From NCBI GenBank assembly GCA_964413275.1, contig CAYPSO010000001.1:58965-122964 (forward strand): a stretch of 64,000 nt of DNA, in the 5' to 3' direction. The position numbers and the translations under genes are program-made. The first letter of the stretch is position 1. Each line of letters starts with the position of its first letter. The notes under the pieces were generated by a model. That model searched no databases. It saw nothing but the letters and a program-made list of their open reading frames with translations, and was not told where the DNA came from. Source of the DNA: JAABRE01 sp964413275. Lineage in GTDB: Bacteria > Cyanobacteriota > Cyanobacteriia > Cyanobacteriales > JAABRE01. Shown one piece after another: positions 18,371 to 27,086 of the stretch.

Positions 18371-19171
18371 CTAACAATTTATCAAGGTACTTTCTACATT
18401 TTTATTATCAATAAGTTGTTTCGATCGCTGTAAAATATTCAATAAATACTCATACCAAAGTTCCATCCCTACACCGGTGCGTGCCGAGACTTCAAAAATC
18501 TGGGCTTGAGGAGCAACACCCTGAATATTCTTCAGTGCTTCTTCTCGGTTAAAATCGATCGCCTCAGCAATATCAATTTTATTAATAATTACTACATCCG
18601 CAGATTTAAAAGTAGTGGGATATTTGAGGGGTTTATCTTCTCCTTCGGTTACTGAATGCAAAACTATCCTCAGATTTTCTCCTAAATCGTAAGCTGCAGG
18701 ACAAACCAAGTTACCCACATTTTCAATTACTAAAACATCTAAATCATCGAGATTGAGTTGTTGTGCTGCTTGCATCACCATATTAGCTTCAAGGTGACAC
18801 AGAGTTCCAGTGGTGATTTGTACCGCATTACCACCACTATTACGGAGGCGTTGAGCATCCCTATCTGTTTCTAAGTCACCAACAACAACTCCTATTTTTA
18901 GTTTATTTTGTAGATCGGAAATAGTTCGGGCCAGAAAAGCTGTTTTCCCAGAACCCGGACTAGATAAGACATTCAGCACAAGTAAATTGCGATGGGCAAA
19001 ATATTCACGGTTGTGTGCTGCTATATGGTCATTTTTATGGAGAATGGATTGATTTAAAGTCAGGGAATGATGATTATGGTTATGAACATCATGTTCATGG
19101 TGTTCATGTTCTAAATTAGCACCCTCAATTTTAACTTCCTCAGTAATACCACAGCCACAGTTACCACACAT
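18371..19171 (-). CDS. hypB: Hydrogenase nickel incorporation GTPase HypB
   Basis: HypB is a GTPase that delivers nickel to the [NiFe] centre. The start is the ATG at 19171, which gives the nickel-binding MCGNCGCG N-terminus and has GGAGG ten bases upstream; the longer open frame upstream is not coding. A histidine-rich stretch (HEHHEHDVHNHNHH) follows, then the P-loop SSPGSGKTA, the GDLETDRDA segment, a metal-site CHLEANMV, and NKID. It follows hypA by two bases, so the pair is translationally linked. Its natural client here is HoxH, encoded in the same strand block. Confidence 0.95.
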   Translation of the reverse strand: MCGNCGCGITEEVKIEGANLEHEHHEHDVHNHNHHSLTLNQSILHKNDHIAAHNREYFAHRNLLVLNVLSSPGSGKTAFLARTISDLQNKLKIGVVVGDLETDRDAQRLRNSGGNAVQITTGTLCHLEANMVMQAAQQLNLDDLDVLVIENVGNLVCPAAYDLGENLRIVLHSVTEGEDKPLKYPTTFKSADVVIINKIDIAEAIDFNREEALKNIQGVAPQAQIFEVSARTGVGMELWYEYLLNILQRSKQLIDNKNVESTLINC

Positions 19172-19173
19172 AT

Positions 19174-19515
19174 TTAAGATACCTCCAATGATGTAAGTTC
19201 GATTTCCCGTCCTGAAAGAAGATGGTGACTGAGATTGCCACACTGAGGACAGGTGTAAAAAAGATCCGCAGGTTGAAATGAGCGATCGCAATTAAGACAA
19301 TAACAAGTTACCGGCACAGTTTCTATTTTTAGTTTAGCGTTTTCGGCAATTGTTTTTGTAGTGACGACATCAAAAGCAAATTCTAAAGCTTCAGGTACAA
19401 TTCCTGACATTGCCCCAATTTTCATGGTTAATTGATGGATTTGTTGAGCATTTTGCCTTTTGGCATTTTCTAAGGCTATGGCTAAGGTTTGTTCCATAAT
19501 ACTGAGTTCGTGCAT
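19174..19515 (-). CDS. hypA: Hydrogenase nickel incorporation protein HypA
   Basis: 113 residues, the normal length. HypA hands nickel to the hydrogenase large subunit together with HypB. The N-terminal MHE supplies the nickel ligand, and a zinc domain near the C-terminus has the four cysteines CYCLNC and CPQC. It sits between hoxW and hypB on the same strand. Confidence 0.95.
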   Translation of the reverse strand: MHELSIMEQTLAIALENAKRQNAQQIHQLTMKIGAMSGIVPEALEFAFDVVTTKTIAENAKLKIETVPVTCYCLNCDRSFQPADLFYTCPQCGNLSHHLLSGREIELTSLEVS

Positions 19516-19542
19516 AAGCTATGAGTGTTAATTTTTATAGGA

Positions 19543-19989
19543 CTATTCTGAACACAATGCTCTGATTTTTTCTAAGGCAATAAAACTTGCTTGTTGGGTG
19601 ATAGGGGATAGGGATTCGCCAAAATCGAAATTAATAGCGGGAATTAAAAGCCAATATGAAGTAGGTACATAACCGTAAAGTGTTTGGGTAAGATAAAGGA
19701 GCGATCGGGGATCGCTTTTATGTCCTAAGCTAATATTTATATTTTCAGGTTGAATAGGTTTTATTTGTATATTTGATTCGGTTTGGTCTAAATTAGCTAT
19801 GGCATCAACAAAAATAACTAATTTAGCATTACTAATTTCCTCAGCGAGTTCTGGTGTTAATTGAAATACACAAAGCGATCGCACATTAGGTAATTTCCAC
19901 ATTTCTACTTGTTCTGCTACCCATTGACCAACACCATCATCACTCCGTAAGGTATTACCATAGCCAATAATCAGTTTTTTAGACCTCAT
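19543..19989 (-). CDS. hoxW: HoxH-specific hydrogenase maturation endopeptidase
   Basis: 148 residues of the HycI/HoxW family. It removes the C-terminal extension of HoxH after nickel insertion. Signatures are the N-terminal GYGNTLRSDDGVG with the nickel-sensing acidic residue, and VIFVDAIAN with the second acidic ligand. A histidine in SLGHKSDPRSLL is the probable third ligand. It lies on the same strand as the hox structural genes and upstream of hypAB. A decayed partial copy of its 5' end is found about 620 bases upstream (20609-20741). Confidence 0.93.
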   Translation of the reverse strand: MRSKKLIIGYGNTLRSDDGVGQWVAEQVEMWKLPNVRSLCVFQLTPELAEEISNAKLVIFVDAIANLDQTESNIQIKPIQPENINISLGHKSDPRSLLYLTQTLYGYVPTSYWLLIPAINFDFGESLSPITQQASFIALEKIRALCSE

Positions 19990-20101
19990 GCTTATAATTT
20001 TTTTTAAGATTTTATATCAACCTAAAAAAATCTGCGATCTTATCATTTCATTTATCAATGTTCAATGATTGGTCAATCTAACGATTAAGCATTCGACGCT
20101 A

Positions 20102-20587
20102 TCAGTTATCTTTTTTTAATAAAAATGCGCCGTCAATCGGTATATATTTGGACGCTGAATTTACAAGTGACATAGATGTAAGCTGAGAAACACCATACAC
20201 CTCAACTTTTGCACCATAATCCTTTTGAATTTTAGTTACCAACAAATCAAAATCACCATCACCGGATGCCAAGACAACAATATCTGCCATTTTGCCATAT
20301 TCCATTGCATCGAGGGTAATCCCAACATCCCAATCACCTTTTGCTGTACCATCAGATCGTTGAATAAACTGCTTCAATTTTATTTCAAAGCCGATGGCCT
20401 TAAGAATATGCTGAAACTGTCTTTGTTTTTCATCACCACGATCGATGGCATAGGCAATAGCTTTTACAACTTTTCTTTTTGAAGTAACCTGCTTCCAAAA
20501 CTCATTGTAGTCAAAATTGCAATTGTAAGCTTGCTTGGTCGTGTAATATATATTCTGAACATCAACAAGAATGACTACACTTTCCAT
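20102..20587 (-). CDS. NYN-domain (LabA/DUF88-like) putative ribonuclease
   Basis: 161 residues forming a single PIN-like NYN domain. Conserved acidic positions are seen in ILVDVQNIYY, AIDRGD, KGDWDVGITLDAM, and VVLASGDGDFDLLV, the usual metal-binding set of DUF88/LabA proteins. LabA itself takes part in circadian output in cyanobacteria, but this family has many paralogues, so that role cannot be transferred. The gene sits between a zinc-ribbon gene plus hoxW-like relic and hoxW itself. It therefore interrupts the hydrogenase block and may have arrived by insertion or come in with the duplication. Confidence 0.85.
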   Translation of the reverse strand: MESVVILVDVQNIYYTTKQAYNCNFDYNEFWKQVTSKRKVVKAIAYAIDRGDEKQRQFQHILKAIGFEIKLKQFIQRSDGTAKGDWDVGITLDAMEYGKMADIVVLASGDGDFDLLVTKIQKDYGAKVEVYGVSQLTSMSLVNSASKYIPIDGAFLLKKDN

Positions 20588-20608
20588 GAAATTCCTATTT
20601 ATTTTTGA

Positions 20609-20741
20609 TTTTTCTGCTACCCATTAACCTACACTATTATCACTTCTTAAGGTATTCCCATAACCTCTAACTAATTTTAGTTCAGAATTTGGAGTTGTAA
20701 TTTCAAAATACAATATCTCAACCAATTCGATAAAAAGCATA
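20609..20741 (-). pseudogene. Decayed partial copy of a hoxW-like protease gene
   Basis: Read on the minus strand from an ATG at 20741, the frame gives 38 codons ending RGYGNTLRSDNSVG, then a TAA, then WVAEK. The real HoxW starts IIGYGNTLRSDDGVG followed by QWVAEQ. The DNA of 20611-20672 is also clearly alignable with 19911-19972. A stop replaces the Gln codon and nothing of the rest of the gene follows. This is a remnant of a duplicated or older hydrogenase-protease gene, with the NYN gene now lying between the two copies. It is too short to function. Confidence 0.8.
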
Positions 20742-20752
20742 GTTGAAAACCT

Positions 20753-20986
20753 TTATCCTTTGTCTTGGCTCAATAGGGAAGTTGGTGGTTTGGGATTAAT
20801 TTTTTCTTTGATAAGATCGATGGTAAATGCTAATAATGGCAAACTAAAAGCGATAACAAGTGCCACCGCCACCCACTGAAAAATCGTCGCTCTTTTTCTA
20901 CCTTTTGTGGGATAGCCGCAACTTAGACAAATGTCGGCTTCGCTACTATTTAATGAACCACAGACTTTACAAGGTTCTAATGCCAT
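20753..20986 (-). CDS. Small zinc-ribbon membrane protein downstream of hoxH
   Basis: 77 residues. The N-terminus has two CxxC pairs (CKVCGS and CLSCGYP) making a zinc ribbon, followed by one membrane span (about 36-58, FQWVAVALVIAFSLPLLAFT) and a short charged tail. It lies 104 bases after the hoxH stop on the same strand. The function is unknown. The position suggests cotranscription with the hydrogenase, but a maturation or anchoring role would be speculation. Confidence 0.75.
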   Translation of the reverse strand: MALEPCKVCGSLNSSEADICLSCGYPTKGRKRATIFQWVAVALVIAFSLPLLAFTIDLIKEKINPKPPTSLLSQDKG

Positions 20987-21090
20987 TATTACATAAAAAT
21001 ATATTACACCCTTATTTTAGGAAAAATACCAACTATTCAACAAGTTTCTTAGTTTTCAGAATTATATCTCTTCTTTTACCCTAGTTGAAA

Positions 21091-22518
21091 CTAATCTTTC
21101 CAAACTTCATTAACTACAGTACCATCTCCTTTAAGTAATTGAATATGCAAGGGCATTTGTCCCGCAGCATGGGTAGAACAACTCAAACAAGGATCGAAAC
21201 AACGAATCCCTGCTTCAACTCGATTTAGCATTGGTTCGGGAATTTCTGTACCGTTAATATAATGCTTGGCAATTTGAGTAACGGTTTGGTTCATTGCTAA
21301 GTTATTTTGTCCTGTGGCAATAATCAGATTAACTTTTTGAATTAAGCCGTTTTCATCGACTTTGTAATGATGAAATAATGTACCACGAGGAGCTTCACTC
21401 ACGCCAATGGCTTCGAGTTCGTTAATTCCGGCAGTGGCTCGTACCCTATCACTGATAATATCAGGATCGTCCATAAGTAGGGTAATGTGTTCTAGACAGG
21501 CAAGAATTTCAATTAAACGAGCATAATGATAAAAGAAAGAAGAAGTAGCTACACCACCAGCACGCTGCCGATATTCCTGTAATTCCCTGTCTGCTGCTTC
21601 TGTGCCAATGCGATCGCAGATATTTAACCGTGCTAAAGGCCCAACTCGATAAATTCCCTTGGGATAACCAAAAGGTTTGTAATAGGGAAATTTAAGATAA
21701 GACCATTTTTCAACAGCTTCTCCTAAATAATCAAGATAATCATCTTCACTAAGATGATCGGCCACAATATTGCCTTCACTATCGGTAAAGCGGATATGCC
21801 CGCCATAATGCTCCCATTCTCCATGTTTACCCACTAAACCCATAAAAAGACTAGAAAATGTACCAAATACCTCTATTTCGGTCTTTAAATGCTCATCTAG
21901 AAGGTTTTTAAATAGGGATAAAGCCAAGTTAATTGTCTCAAAGGATTCTGGCAGGCGATCGCAAATCCATTGCCTACCTTCTTCAGATAAAGGCGATCGC
22001 ACCCCCCCCGGTACTGCCCAAGCGGAATGAATTTTTCTTGCGCCTAAAAGTTCAATTACTGTTTGTCCGAACTGTCTTAAACGAATGCCAGCACGGGCTA
22101 AATCGGGATTAGCTGCAATTAAGCCGAAAACATTGCGTTTAGTGAGATCGCTTTCCCAACCTAAAAGAAAATCGGGGCTACTCAGATGGAAGAAAGAAAG
22201 AGCATGGGATTGAACTAATTGGGCTAAATTCATTAACCGTCTTAATTTTTCCCCTGCGCGGGGTACTTTTACCGCTAAGATTTTATCCCCTGTTTTGGCC
22301 GCAGCAAGGAGATGACTAACAGGACAAATACCACAAATGCGGGCGGTAATTCCTGCCATTTCAGTAAAAGGCCTGCCTTCACAGAATTTTTCAAATCCTC
22401 GATATTCGACTACATGAAAACGTGCATCTTCTACTTGGCCGGCATCGTCTAAGTAAATGGAAATCTTGGCATGACCTTCAATGCGTGTAACTGGATCAAT
22501 AACAATTGTTTTAGACAT
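21091..22518 (-). CDS. hoxH: Bidirectional [NiFe] hydrogenase large subunit HoxH
   Basis: 475 residues. The catalytic subunit carries the Ni-Fe centre of the NAD-linked reversible hydrogenase. All four nickel cysteines are present: RICGICPVSH near residue 62 and DPCLSCSTHA near the C-terminus. Twenty-five residues (from AAGQMPLH to VWKD) follow the His of DPCLSCSTH and form the tail that HoxW cuts. The ATG is MSKTIVIDPVTRIEGHAK, the classical large-subunit opening. It follows hoxY by about 50 bases in the hox block. Confidence 0.97.
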   Translation of the reverse strand: MSKTIVIDPVTRIEGHAKISIYLDDAGQVEDARFHVVEYRGFEKFCEGRPFTEMAGITARICGICPVSHLLAAAKTGDKILAVKVPRAGEKLRRLMNLAQLVQSHALSFFHLSSPDFLLGWESDLTKRNVFGLIAANPDLARAGIRLRQFGQTVIELLGARKIHSAWAVPGGVRSPLSEEGRQWICDRLPESFETINLALSLFKNLLDEHLKTEIEVFGTFSSLFMGLVGKHGEWEHYGGHIRFTDSEGNIVADHLSEDDYLDYLGEAVEKWSYLKFPYYKPFGYPKGIYRVGPLARLNICDRIGTEAADRELQEYRQRAGGVATSSFFYHYARLIEILACLEHITLLMDDPDIISDRVRATAGINELEAIGVSEAPRGTLFHHYKVDENGLIQKVNLIIATGQNNLAMNQTVTQIAKHYINGTEIPEPMLNRVEAGIRCFDPCLSCSTHAAGQMPLHIQLLKGDGTVVNEVWKD

Positions 22519-22568
22519 AATCTTTTTTAGTTCGTAGTTGGTTACTAATTACTGGTTTTAAGTCGTTT

Positions 22569-23117
22569 TTAGCCAAACTTAATCATCTCTCGGCCTTCCA
22601 TTTTAGGTCTTTCGCCTCTGAGTAAAGGTTCGATGGTGTCATGGATGCGAGAAGCCGAAGGTGGACATCCGGGCATGAAAATATCTACATCGACAACTTG
22701 ATGCACGGGTAAAACACGATCGAGCAGTGGGGGAACTATACCGGGTTCATTGGGTAATTGAGGAGTAAGATCGGCTAATTCTAAGTAGCCTCTTGTTAAT
22801 ACGGGTTCAGCACCATCCAATAAATTACGCATGGCGGGAACATTGGCAGTAACGGCACAATCACCGAAAGAAATCAGGATTTTTGTGCGTTTTCGGACTA
22901 ATTTAATGATTTCCAAATTATCTTCATTGGCTACTCCTCCTTCAACTAAGCAGACATCCACATTTTCTGGATATTCCTTCACATCTGAGGCTACTGGACT
23001 ATACACAATATCAACATATTTGGCTAGTTCGATTAGCCATTCATCTAAATCCAAAAACGACATATGGCATCCTGAACAACCTGCCAACCAAACCGTAGCT
23101 AATTTAATTTTATCCAT
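22569..23117 (-). CDS. hoxY: Bidirectional hydrogenase small subunit HoxY
   Basis: 182 residues, the short form typical of HoxY, with ligands for a single proximal [4Fe-4S] cluster. The cysteines are in LAGCSGCHMSFLD, SFGDCAVTANVP and FMPGCPPSASRIH. It passes electrons between HoxH and the diaphorase HoxU/F/E. It is placed between hoxU and hoxH with short gaps. Confidence 0.96.
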   Translation of the reverse strand: MDKIKLATVWLAGCSGCHMSFLDLDEWLIELAKYVDIVYSPVASDVKEYPENVDVCLVEGGVANEDNLEIIKLVRKRTKILISFGDCAVTANVPAMRNLLDGAEPVLTRGYLELADLTPQLPNEPGIVPPLLDRVLPVHQVVDVDIFMPGCPPSASRIHDTIEPLLRGERPKMEGREMIKFG

Positions 23118-23193
23118 ATTCGTTAATAATTCCTCATTACTTTTTAATTGAAATAACTACTGTAGGGGCTTTCCTGTCATTTGCTCCTACTAA

Positions 23194-23910
23194 TTATCTT
23201 GTCCATTGTCCTTTCTCCCTTGCCGTGGCAAGAAATTCTAACTTATTGCGATCGCCTTCTTTTTCTGATGTGGTAGTTCCTTTGCGGAAAATTGTGCCTG
23301 TGGGACAAGCATCTACGCATTTACCGCAGGATGTACAAGCTTCTACTTCTCCCCAAGGTTGATTTAACCCGGAGATAATCTTACATTTTTCTCCTCTTTG
23401 TTCGACATCCCAAACGTGAGCGCCTTCAATCTCATCGCAAACTCGAACACAACGGGTACAAAGAATACAACGATTATGATCGATGCCAAATAAAGGATGG
23501 GAAAGATCCACCTCCCGTTTGGGGAAACGATAGGGATAACGACTATGATCCATGCCTACGGCGATAGCCATATCTTGAAGTTCGCAATTACCGTTAGCTA
23601 CGCAAATAGCACAAACATGATTACCTTCTGCAAAAATTAATTCCACTGCCATACGCCGATAATTTTGCAGTTTGGGGGTATTAGTATGCACTACCATTTC
23701 TTCGCTTACTTCGGTAACACAGGCAGGTAACATTTTACTGTTACCTTCAATTTCGACTAGACACAAGCGACAAGCACCCACATCAGATACCCCATCTAAA
23801 TGGCAAAGGGTAGGAATGGTAATCTTGGCTGATTGTGCTGCTTCTAAAATAGTTGCACCTTCGGGCATTGCAACTGGTATTCCATCAATGGTTAAAGTTC
23901 TGACTGACAT
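23194..23910 (-). CDS. hoxU: Hydrogenase diaphorase iron-sulfur subunit HoxU
   Basis: 238 residues. An N-terminal [2Fe-2S] ferredoxin fold has cysteines in PTLCHLDGVSDVGACRLCLVEI. A His-Cys3 [4Fe-4S] site (GNHVCAICVANGNCEL) and two ferredoxin-type [4Fe-4S] motifs (CILCTRCVRVCDE, CTSCGKCVDACPTG) follow. It wires HoxY to HoxF. It is separated from hoxF by a pentapeptide-repeat gene. Confidence 0.96.
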   Translation of the reverse strand: MSVRTLTIDGIPVAMPEGATILEAAQSAKITIPTLCHLDGVSDVGACRLCLVEIEGNSKMLPACVTEVSEEMVVHTNTPKLQNYRRMAVELIFAEGNHVCAICVANGNCELQDMAIAVGMDHSRYPYRFPKREVDLSHPLFGIDHNRCILCTRCVRVCDEIEGAHVWDVEQRGEKCKIISGLNQPWGEVEACTSCGKCVDACPTGTIFRKGTTTSEKEGDRNKLEFLATAREKGQWTR

Positions 23911-24041
23911 AATTTTTATTAATAGTTAATAGTTAGGACACTAAAGTTATCGATTTGAATAAACCGCATACATTGAACAGTTAACTGATAAATGGTAAAT
24001 GTTTAATGTCAAATGATAATCCCCTCACTTCTTTACAAGGT

Positions 24042-24893
24042 CTAACGATTAGGTGTTTCTTTTGGCATAATTGCACCTGTTAAATTAGCTCCTTTGAAAT
24101 TAGCTTGATACACTTTATTTTCATAATTCCAATCTGATAAATCTAAGGTGTAGTTTAGGGTAGTATCTGTTAAATTAGCTCCTTCAAGATTGGCATTTTC
24201 TAGGTTGATTCCCCTTAAGTCTGCTCCAACTAAGGTAGCTTGTTTGAGATTAGCTCCACTGAGATTGGCAACTATCAAATGGTGATCTATGGGAAGGGAT
24301 GCTGCGTTCCAGAAATAAGCAAAGGTTGCACCATTAAGATTGGCTTTTTCTAAATTAATGCCCTCCATATTAATACCAACTAATTCTGCTTTAGCTAAGT
24401 TAGCTTCTTGAAAATTAGTTCCTTTAACTATAATTTCTTGAGTATAGAAATTACTCAAACGAGCTTCTTGAAGATTGGCTTTTATGAAATTAGCATCGGT
24501 TAAATTACTCCAGTAGAGATTAGCACGAGATAAATTAGCTCCGGTTAAATTTGCTCCAGTTAAATCTGCTTTTTGCAAATTAGTAAGTGTTAAATTAGCA
24601 TTAATTAAGTTGGTTCCCATTAAATTTGCTGACTCTAATTTAGCTCCCCCTAAATCTACGCTCTCCAGATTCATCCCTGCTAAATTTGCTTGCTCTAAAT
24701 TACAGCCTCGGCATTTTCTAGTTCTCAATAGGGTTTCAAGAGGTGTTTCAAGGGGAGTTTGTACTTGATTAGATGGTACTTGCTCCTTTTCACAAGGATT
24801 AGTCTTGATTTCCTCTCCTTGATTGGACGATCCCGGATCGCTAGAGGCGATTAATCCTATGGCAACCATTGACAAAATTAATGATAATTTCAT
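24042..24893 (-). CDS. Exported pentapeptide-repeat protein inside the hox block
   Basis: 283 residues. The N-terminus (MKLSLILSMVAIGLIASSDPG) looks like a signal peptide or lipoprotein-less leader. From about residue 64 there are about 35 A(N/D)Lxx pentapeptides, which fold as a right-handed quadrilateral beta-helix. The repeats are broken twice (around residue 130-150, and near FAYFWNAASLPIDHH). The gene lies between hoxF and hoxU in the same direction with gaps of 58 and 131 bases. Other cyanobacterial hox operons also carry unrelated small genes at this place. The function is unknown. Confidence 0.85.
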   Translation of the reverse strand: MKLSLILSMVAIGLIASSDPGSSNQGEEIKTNPCEKEQVPSNQVQTPLETPLETLLRTRKCRGCNLEQANLAGMNLESVDLGGAKLESANLMGTNLINANLTLTNLQKADLTGANLTGANLSRANLYWSNLTDANFIKANLQEARLSNFYTQEIIVKGTNFQEANLAKAELVGINMEGINLEKANLNGATFAYFWNAASLPIDHHLIVANLSGANLKQATLVGADLRGINLENANLEGANLTDTTLNYTLDLSDWNYENKVYQANFKGANLTGAIMPKETPNR

Positions 24894-24951
24894 AAGCTAT
24901 TGCTCGATTGTTTTGGCCTTTAAAACTCTAATTTTAGCCATTATCCCCACT

Positions 24952-26541
24952 TCATTTTTTGAGTAAATCCAAATATTCATTACGGAAATAGCGCAAGGTG
25001 CTTAATACTGGATTAGGTGCGCTTTGTCCGAGTCCACAAAGACTGGTTTCTTTGACCATGTAGCACAATCCTTCTAATTGTTCTATGTCTTGGGAAGTCG
25101 CTTCTTGATTTAAAATCTTGGTGAGTAGCTCATGTAATTGTACTGTTCCTGCACGACAGGGGACACATTTACCACAGGATTCTTCTCGACAAAATTCCAT
25201 GTAAAACTGAGCTACATCTACCATGTTGGTTTCTATATCCATAACGATCATACCGCCAGAACCCATCATTGTCCCTAGTTCCTGTAAGGATTCGTAGGAG
25301 ACAGGGGTTTTAAAAGCTTCGGCCGGAATACAACCCCCTGAAGGTCCTCCTGTTTGTACGGCTTTGACTTCAAGTCCACCGGGTACGCCTCCACCCATGT
25401 CCATCACAATTTCTTCTATGGTTGTACCCATTGGCACTTCAATTAGTCCCGTATTTTCAATCTTGCCGGTAAGGGCAAAAACTTTAGTTCCTTTACTCTT
25501 TTCTGTGCCTATACTGGCATACCATTGGGCTCCTTCCCGGATAATAGCAGGAACATTGGCATAGGTTTCGACATTGTTAATTAGGGTAGGATAGCCCCAT
25601 AAACCTGATGCCGCAGGATAAGGCGGGCGGGGACGGGGAGTACCTCTTTTTCCTTCTACAGAGGCAATTAAGGCGGTTTCCTCGCCACATACAAACGCCC
25701 CTGCACCTACCCGAATATCAATTTTGAAATCAAAAGCAGAGCCAAAAATTTGCGAACCGAGTAAACCATAACGCTTGGCTTGTTGAATTGCTTTTTGCAG
25801 GTGGGCAATGGCCAAAGGATATTCGGCGCGAACGTAGATATAGCCGTGATTTGCACCAACGGCATAGGCAGCAATGGCCATGCCTTCTAAAATTCGATGG
25901 GGATCGCTTTCTAAGACACTGCGATCCATGAAAGCTCCGGGATCTCCTTCATCGGCGTTACAGATGACGTATTTTTGTCCGGGGGGCATTTTGGCAACGG
26001 TTGCCCATTTTAATCCGGTGGGATAACCACCTCCTCCCCTACCCCGCAAGCCACTTTCACTAATTTCTTCAATTACTCCATCGGGGGTCATTTCTAAAAG
26101 AACACGATGTAAGGATTGATAGCCACCTACGGCTATATAGGCTTCAATACGTTCGGGATCAATTTTACCGCTATTTTCTAAAACAATGGACATTTGTCGC
26201 GTTAAAAAGGGATGTTGTTTATTGCCTTTGGTAGCGGTAGCTTCTCCTCCCTGTAAAGCAGTAATAATTGAGGGTGCATTCTCGGCCGTAACCTGTTCGT
26301 AGAGTAAATCTTCGGGATCAATCTCTACTAAAGGCCCGCGACCACAAAATTTTAAACAACCAACGCTACACACTTCTGCTTCTTCGGTTAAATTTGCATC
26401 TGCGATCGCTTTTTCTAAACTTTTTTTCACTGCTATTGCCCCAGAAGAGGCACAACCGGCAGCAGTACAACAACGAATCTGAATTTTTTTCTGGCGATCT
26501 CGTTCTTGTTGAGCTATGTTAAGTAATTCTGCTATATCCAT
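24952..26541 (-). CDS. hoxF: Hydrogenase diaphorase NAD/FMN subunit HoxF
   Basis: 529 residues from the ATG at 26541; the open frame reaches a TTG nine bases earlier. The order of domains is: an N-terminal thioredoxin-like [2Fe-2S] domain (RCCTAAGCASSG, CSVGCLKFCGRGP), the NADH-binding GLRGRGGGGYPTGLKW, the FMN-site GAGAFVCGEETALI and RPRPPYPA, and a C-terminal [4Fe-4S] site (ESCGKCVPCRAGT plus a later Cys). It oxidises or reduces NAD(P)H for the hydrogenase. hoxE ends 12 bases before it. Confidence 0.97.
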   Translation of the reverse strand: MDIAELLNIAQQERDRQKKIQIRCCTAAGCASSGAIAVKKSLEKAIADANLTEEAEVCSVGCLKFCGRGPLVEIDPEDLLYEQVTAENAPSIITALQGGEATATKGNKQHPFLTRQMSIVLENSGKIDPERIEAYIAVGGYQSLHRVLLEMTPDGVIEEISESGLRGRGGGGYPTGLKWATVAKMPPGQKYVICNADEGDPGAFMDRSVLESDPHRILEGMAIAAYAVGANHGYIYVRAEYPLAIAHLQKAIQQAKRYGLLGSQIFGSAFDFKIDIRVGAGAFVCGEETALIASVEGKRGTPRPRPPYPAASGLWGYPTLINNVETYANVPAIIREGAQWYASIGTEKSKGTKVFALTGKIENTGLIEVPMGTTIEEIVMDMGGGVPGGLEVKAVQTGGPSGGCIPAEAFKTPVSYESLQELGTMMGSGGMIVMDIETNMVDVAQFYMEFCREESCGKCVPCRAGTVQLHELLTKILNQEATSQDIEQLEGLCYMVKETSLCGLGQSAPNPVLSTLRYFRNEYLDLLKK

Positions 26542-26553
26542 AATGTTCAATGT

Positions 26554-27078
26554 TTAATTTTCCATGTTCAATGTTTTCTGCCAAGCACTAATTTGCTTTG
26601 ATACGGTTTCAATGGTTTGTTTACCAAGAATTTCTCCGTCAAAAACTACGGCGGGAGCAATGCCACAAGTACCGATACAACGGGCGCTAGTTAGGGAAAT
26701 TTGACCATCTGGAGTCGTTTCTCCATTCTTAATATTTAATTTTGTTTGAAGAGCTTCCATTATTTTCCCTCCTCCTTTAACGTAACAAGCTGTTCCCAAG
26801 CAAATAGTGCAGTTATGCACGCCACTGGGTTTGAGGCTAAAAAGATGATAGAAGGTGGCAACACCATAAACACGACTGAGGGGCAATTTTAATTGTCGGG
26901 CTACATAATCTAAAACTTCTGGTTCTAAATATCCAAAAGATTCTTGAGCTTTATGTAAAACTTCGATTAGACTGTCTTGACTGTAATGACTGCGTTTTAG
27001 AACAATATTTATGGTTTTCAAACGGCGATCGTTATTAAGTTTAGATTGTTCAAGATTTTCAGCAGTTGTACTGATCAT
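26554..27078 (-). CDS. hoxE: Hydrogenase diaphorase subunit HoxE
   Basis: 174 residues from the ATG at 27078, chosen over a TTG at 27099 because AAAGGAG stands eight bases upstream. HoxE is a NuoE-like thioredoxin-fold protein with a [2Fe-2S] cluster. Its cysteines are in CTICLGTACYVKGG and SARCIGTCGIAP. It links the diaphorase to ferredoxin or the membrane electron carriers. It is the first gene of the leftward hox block, so the promoter should lie in 27095-27240. Confidence 0.96.
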   Translation of the reverse strand: MISTTAENLEQSKLNNDRRLKTINIVLKRSHYSQDSLIEVLHKAQESFGYLEPEVLDYVARQLKLPLSRVYGVATFYHLFSLKPSGVHNCTICLGTACYVKGGGKIMEALQTKLNIKNGETTPDGQISLTSARCIGTCGIAPAVVFDGEILGKQTIETVSKQISAWQKTLNMEN

Positions 27079-27086
27079 TATAATTA

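Noticed and set aside
20225..21084. Plus-strand frames opposite the NYN and zinc-ribbon genes
   Set aside because: They are antisense to genes with clear domains and lack start signals.
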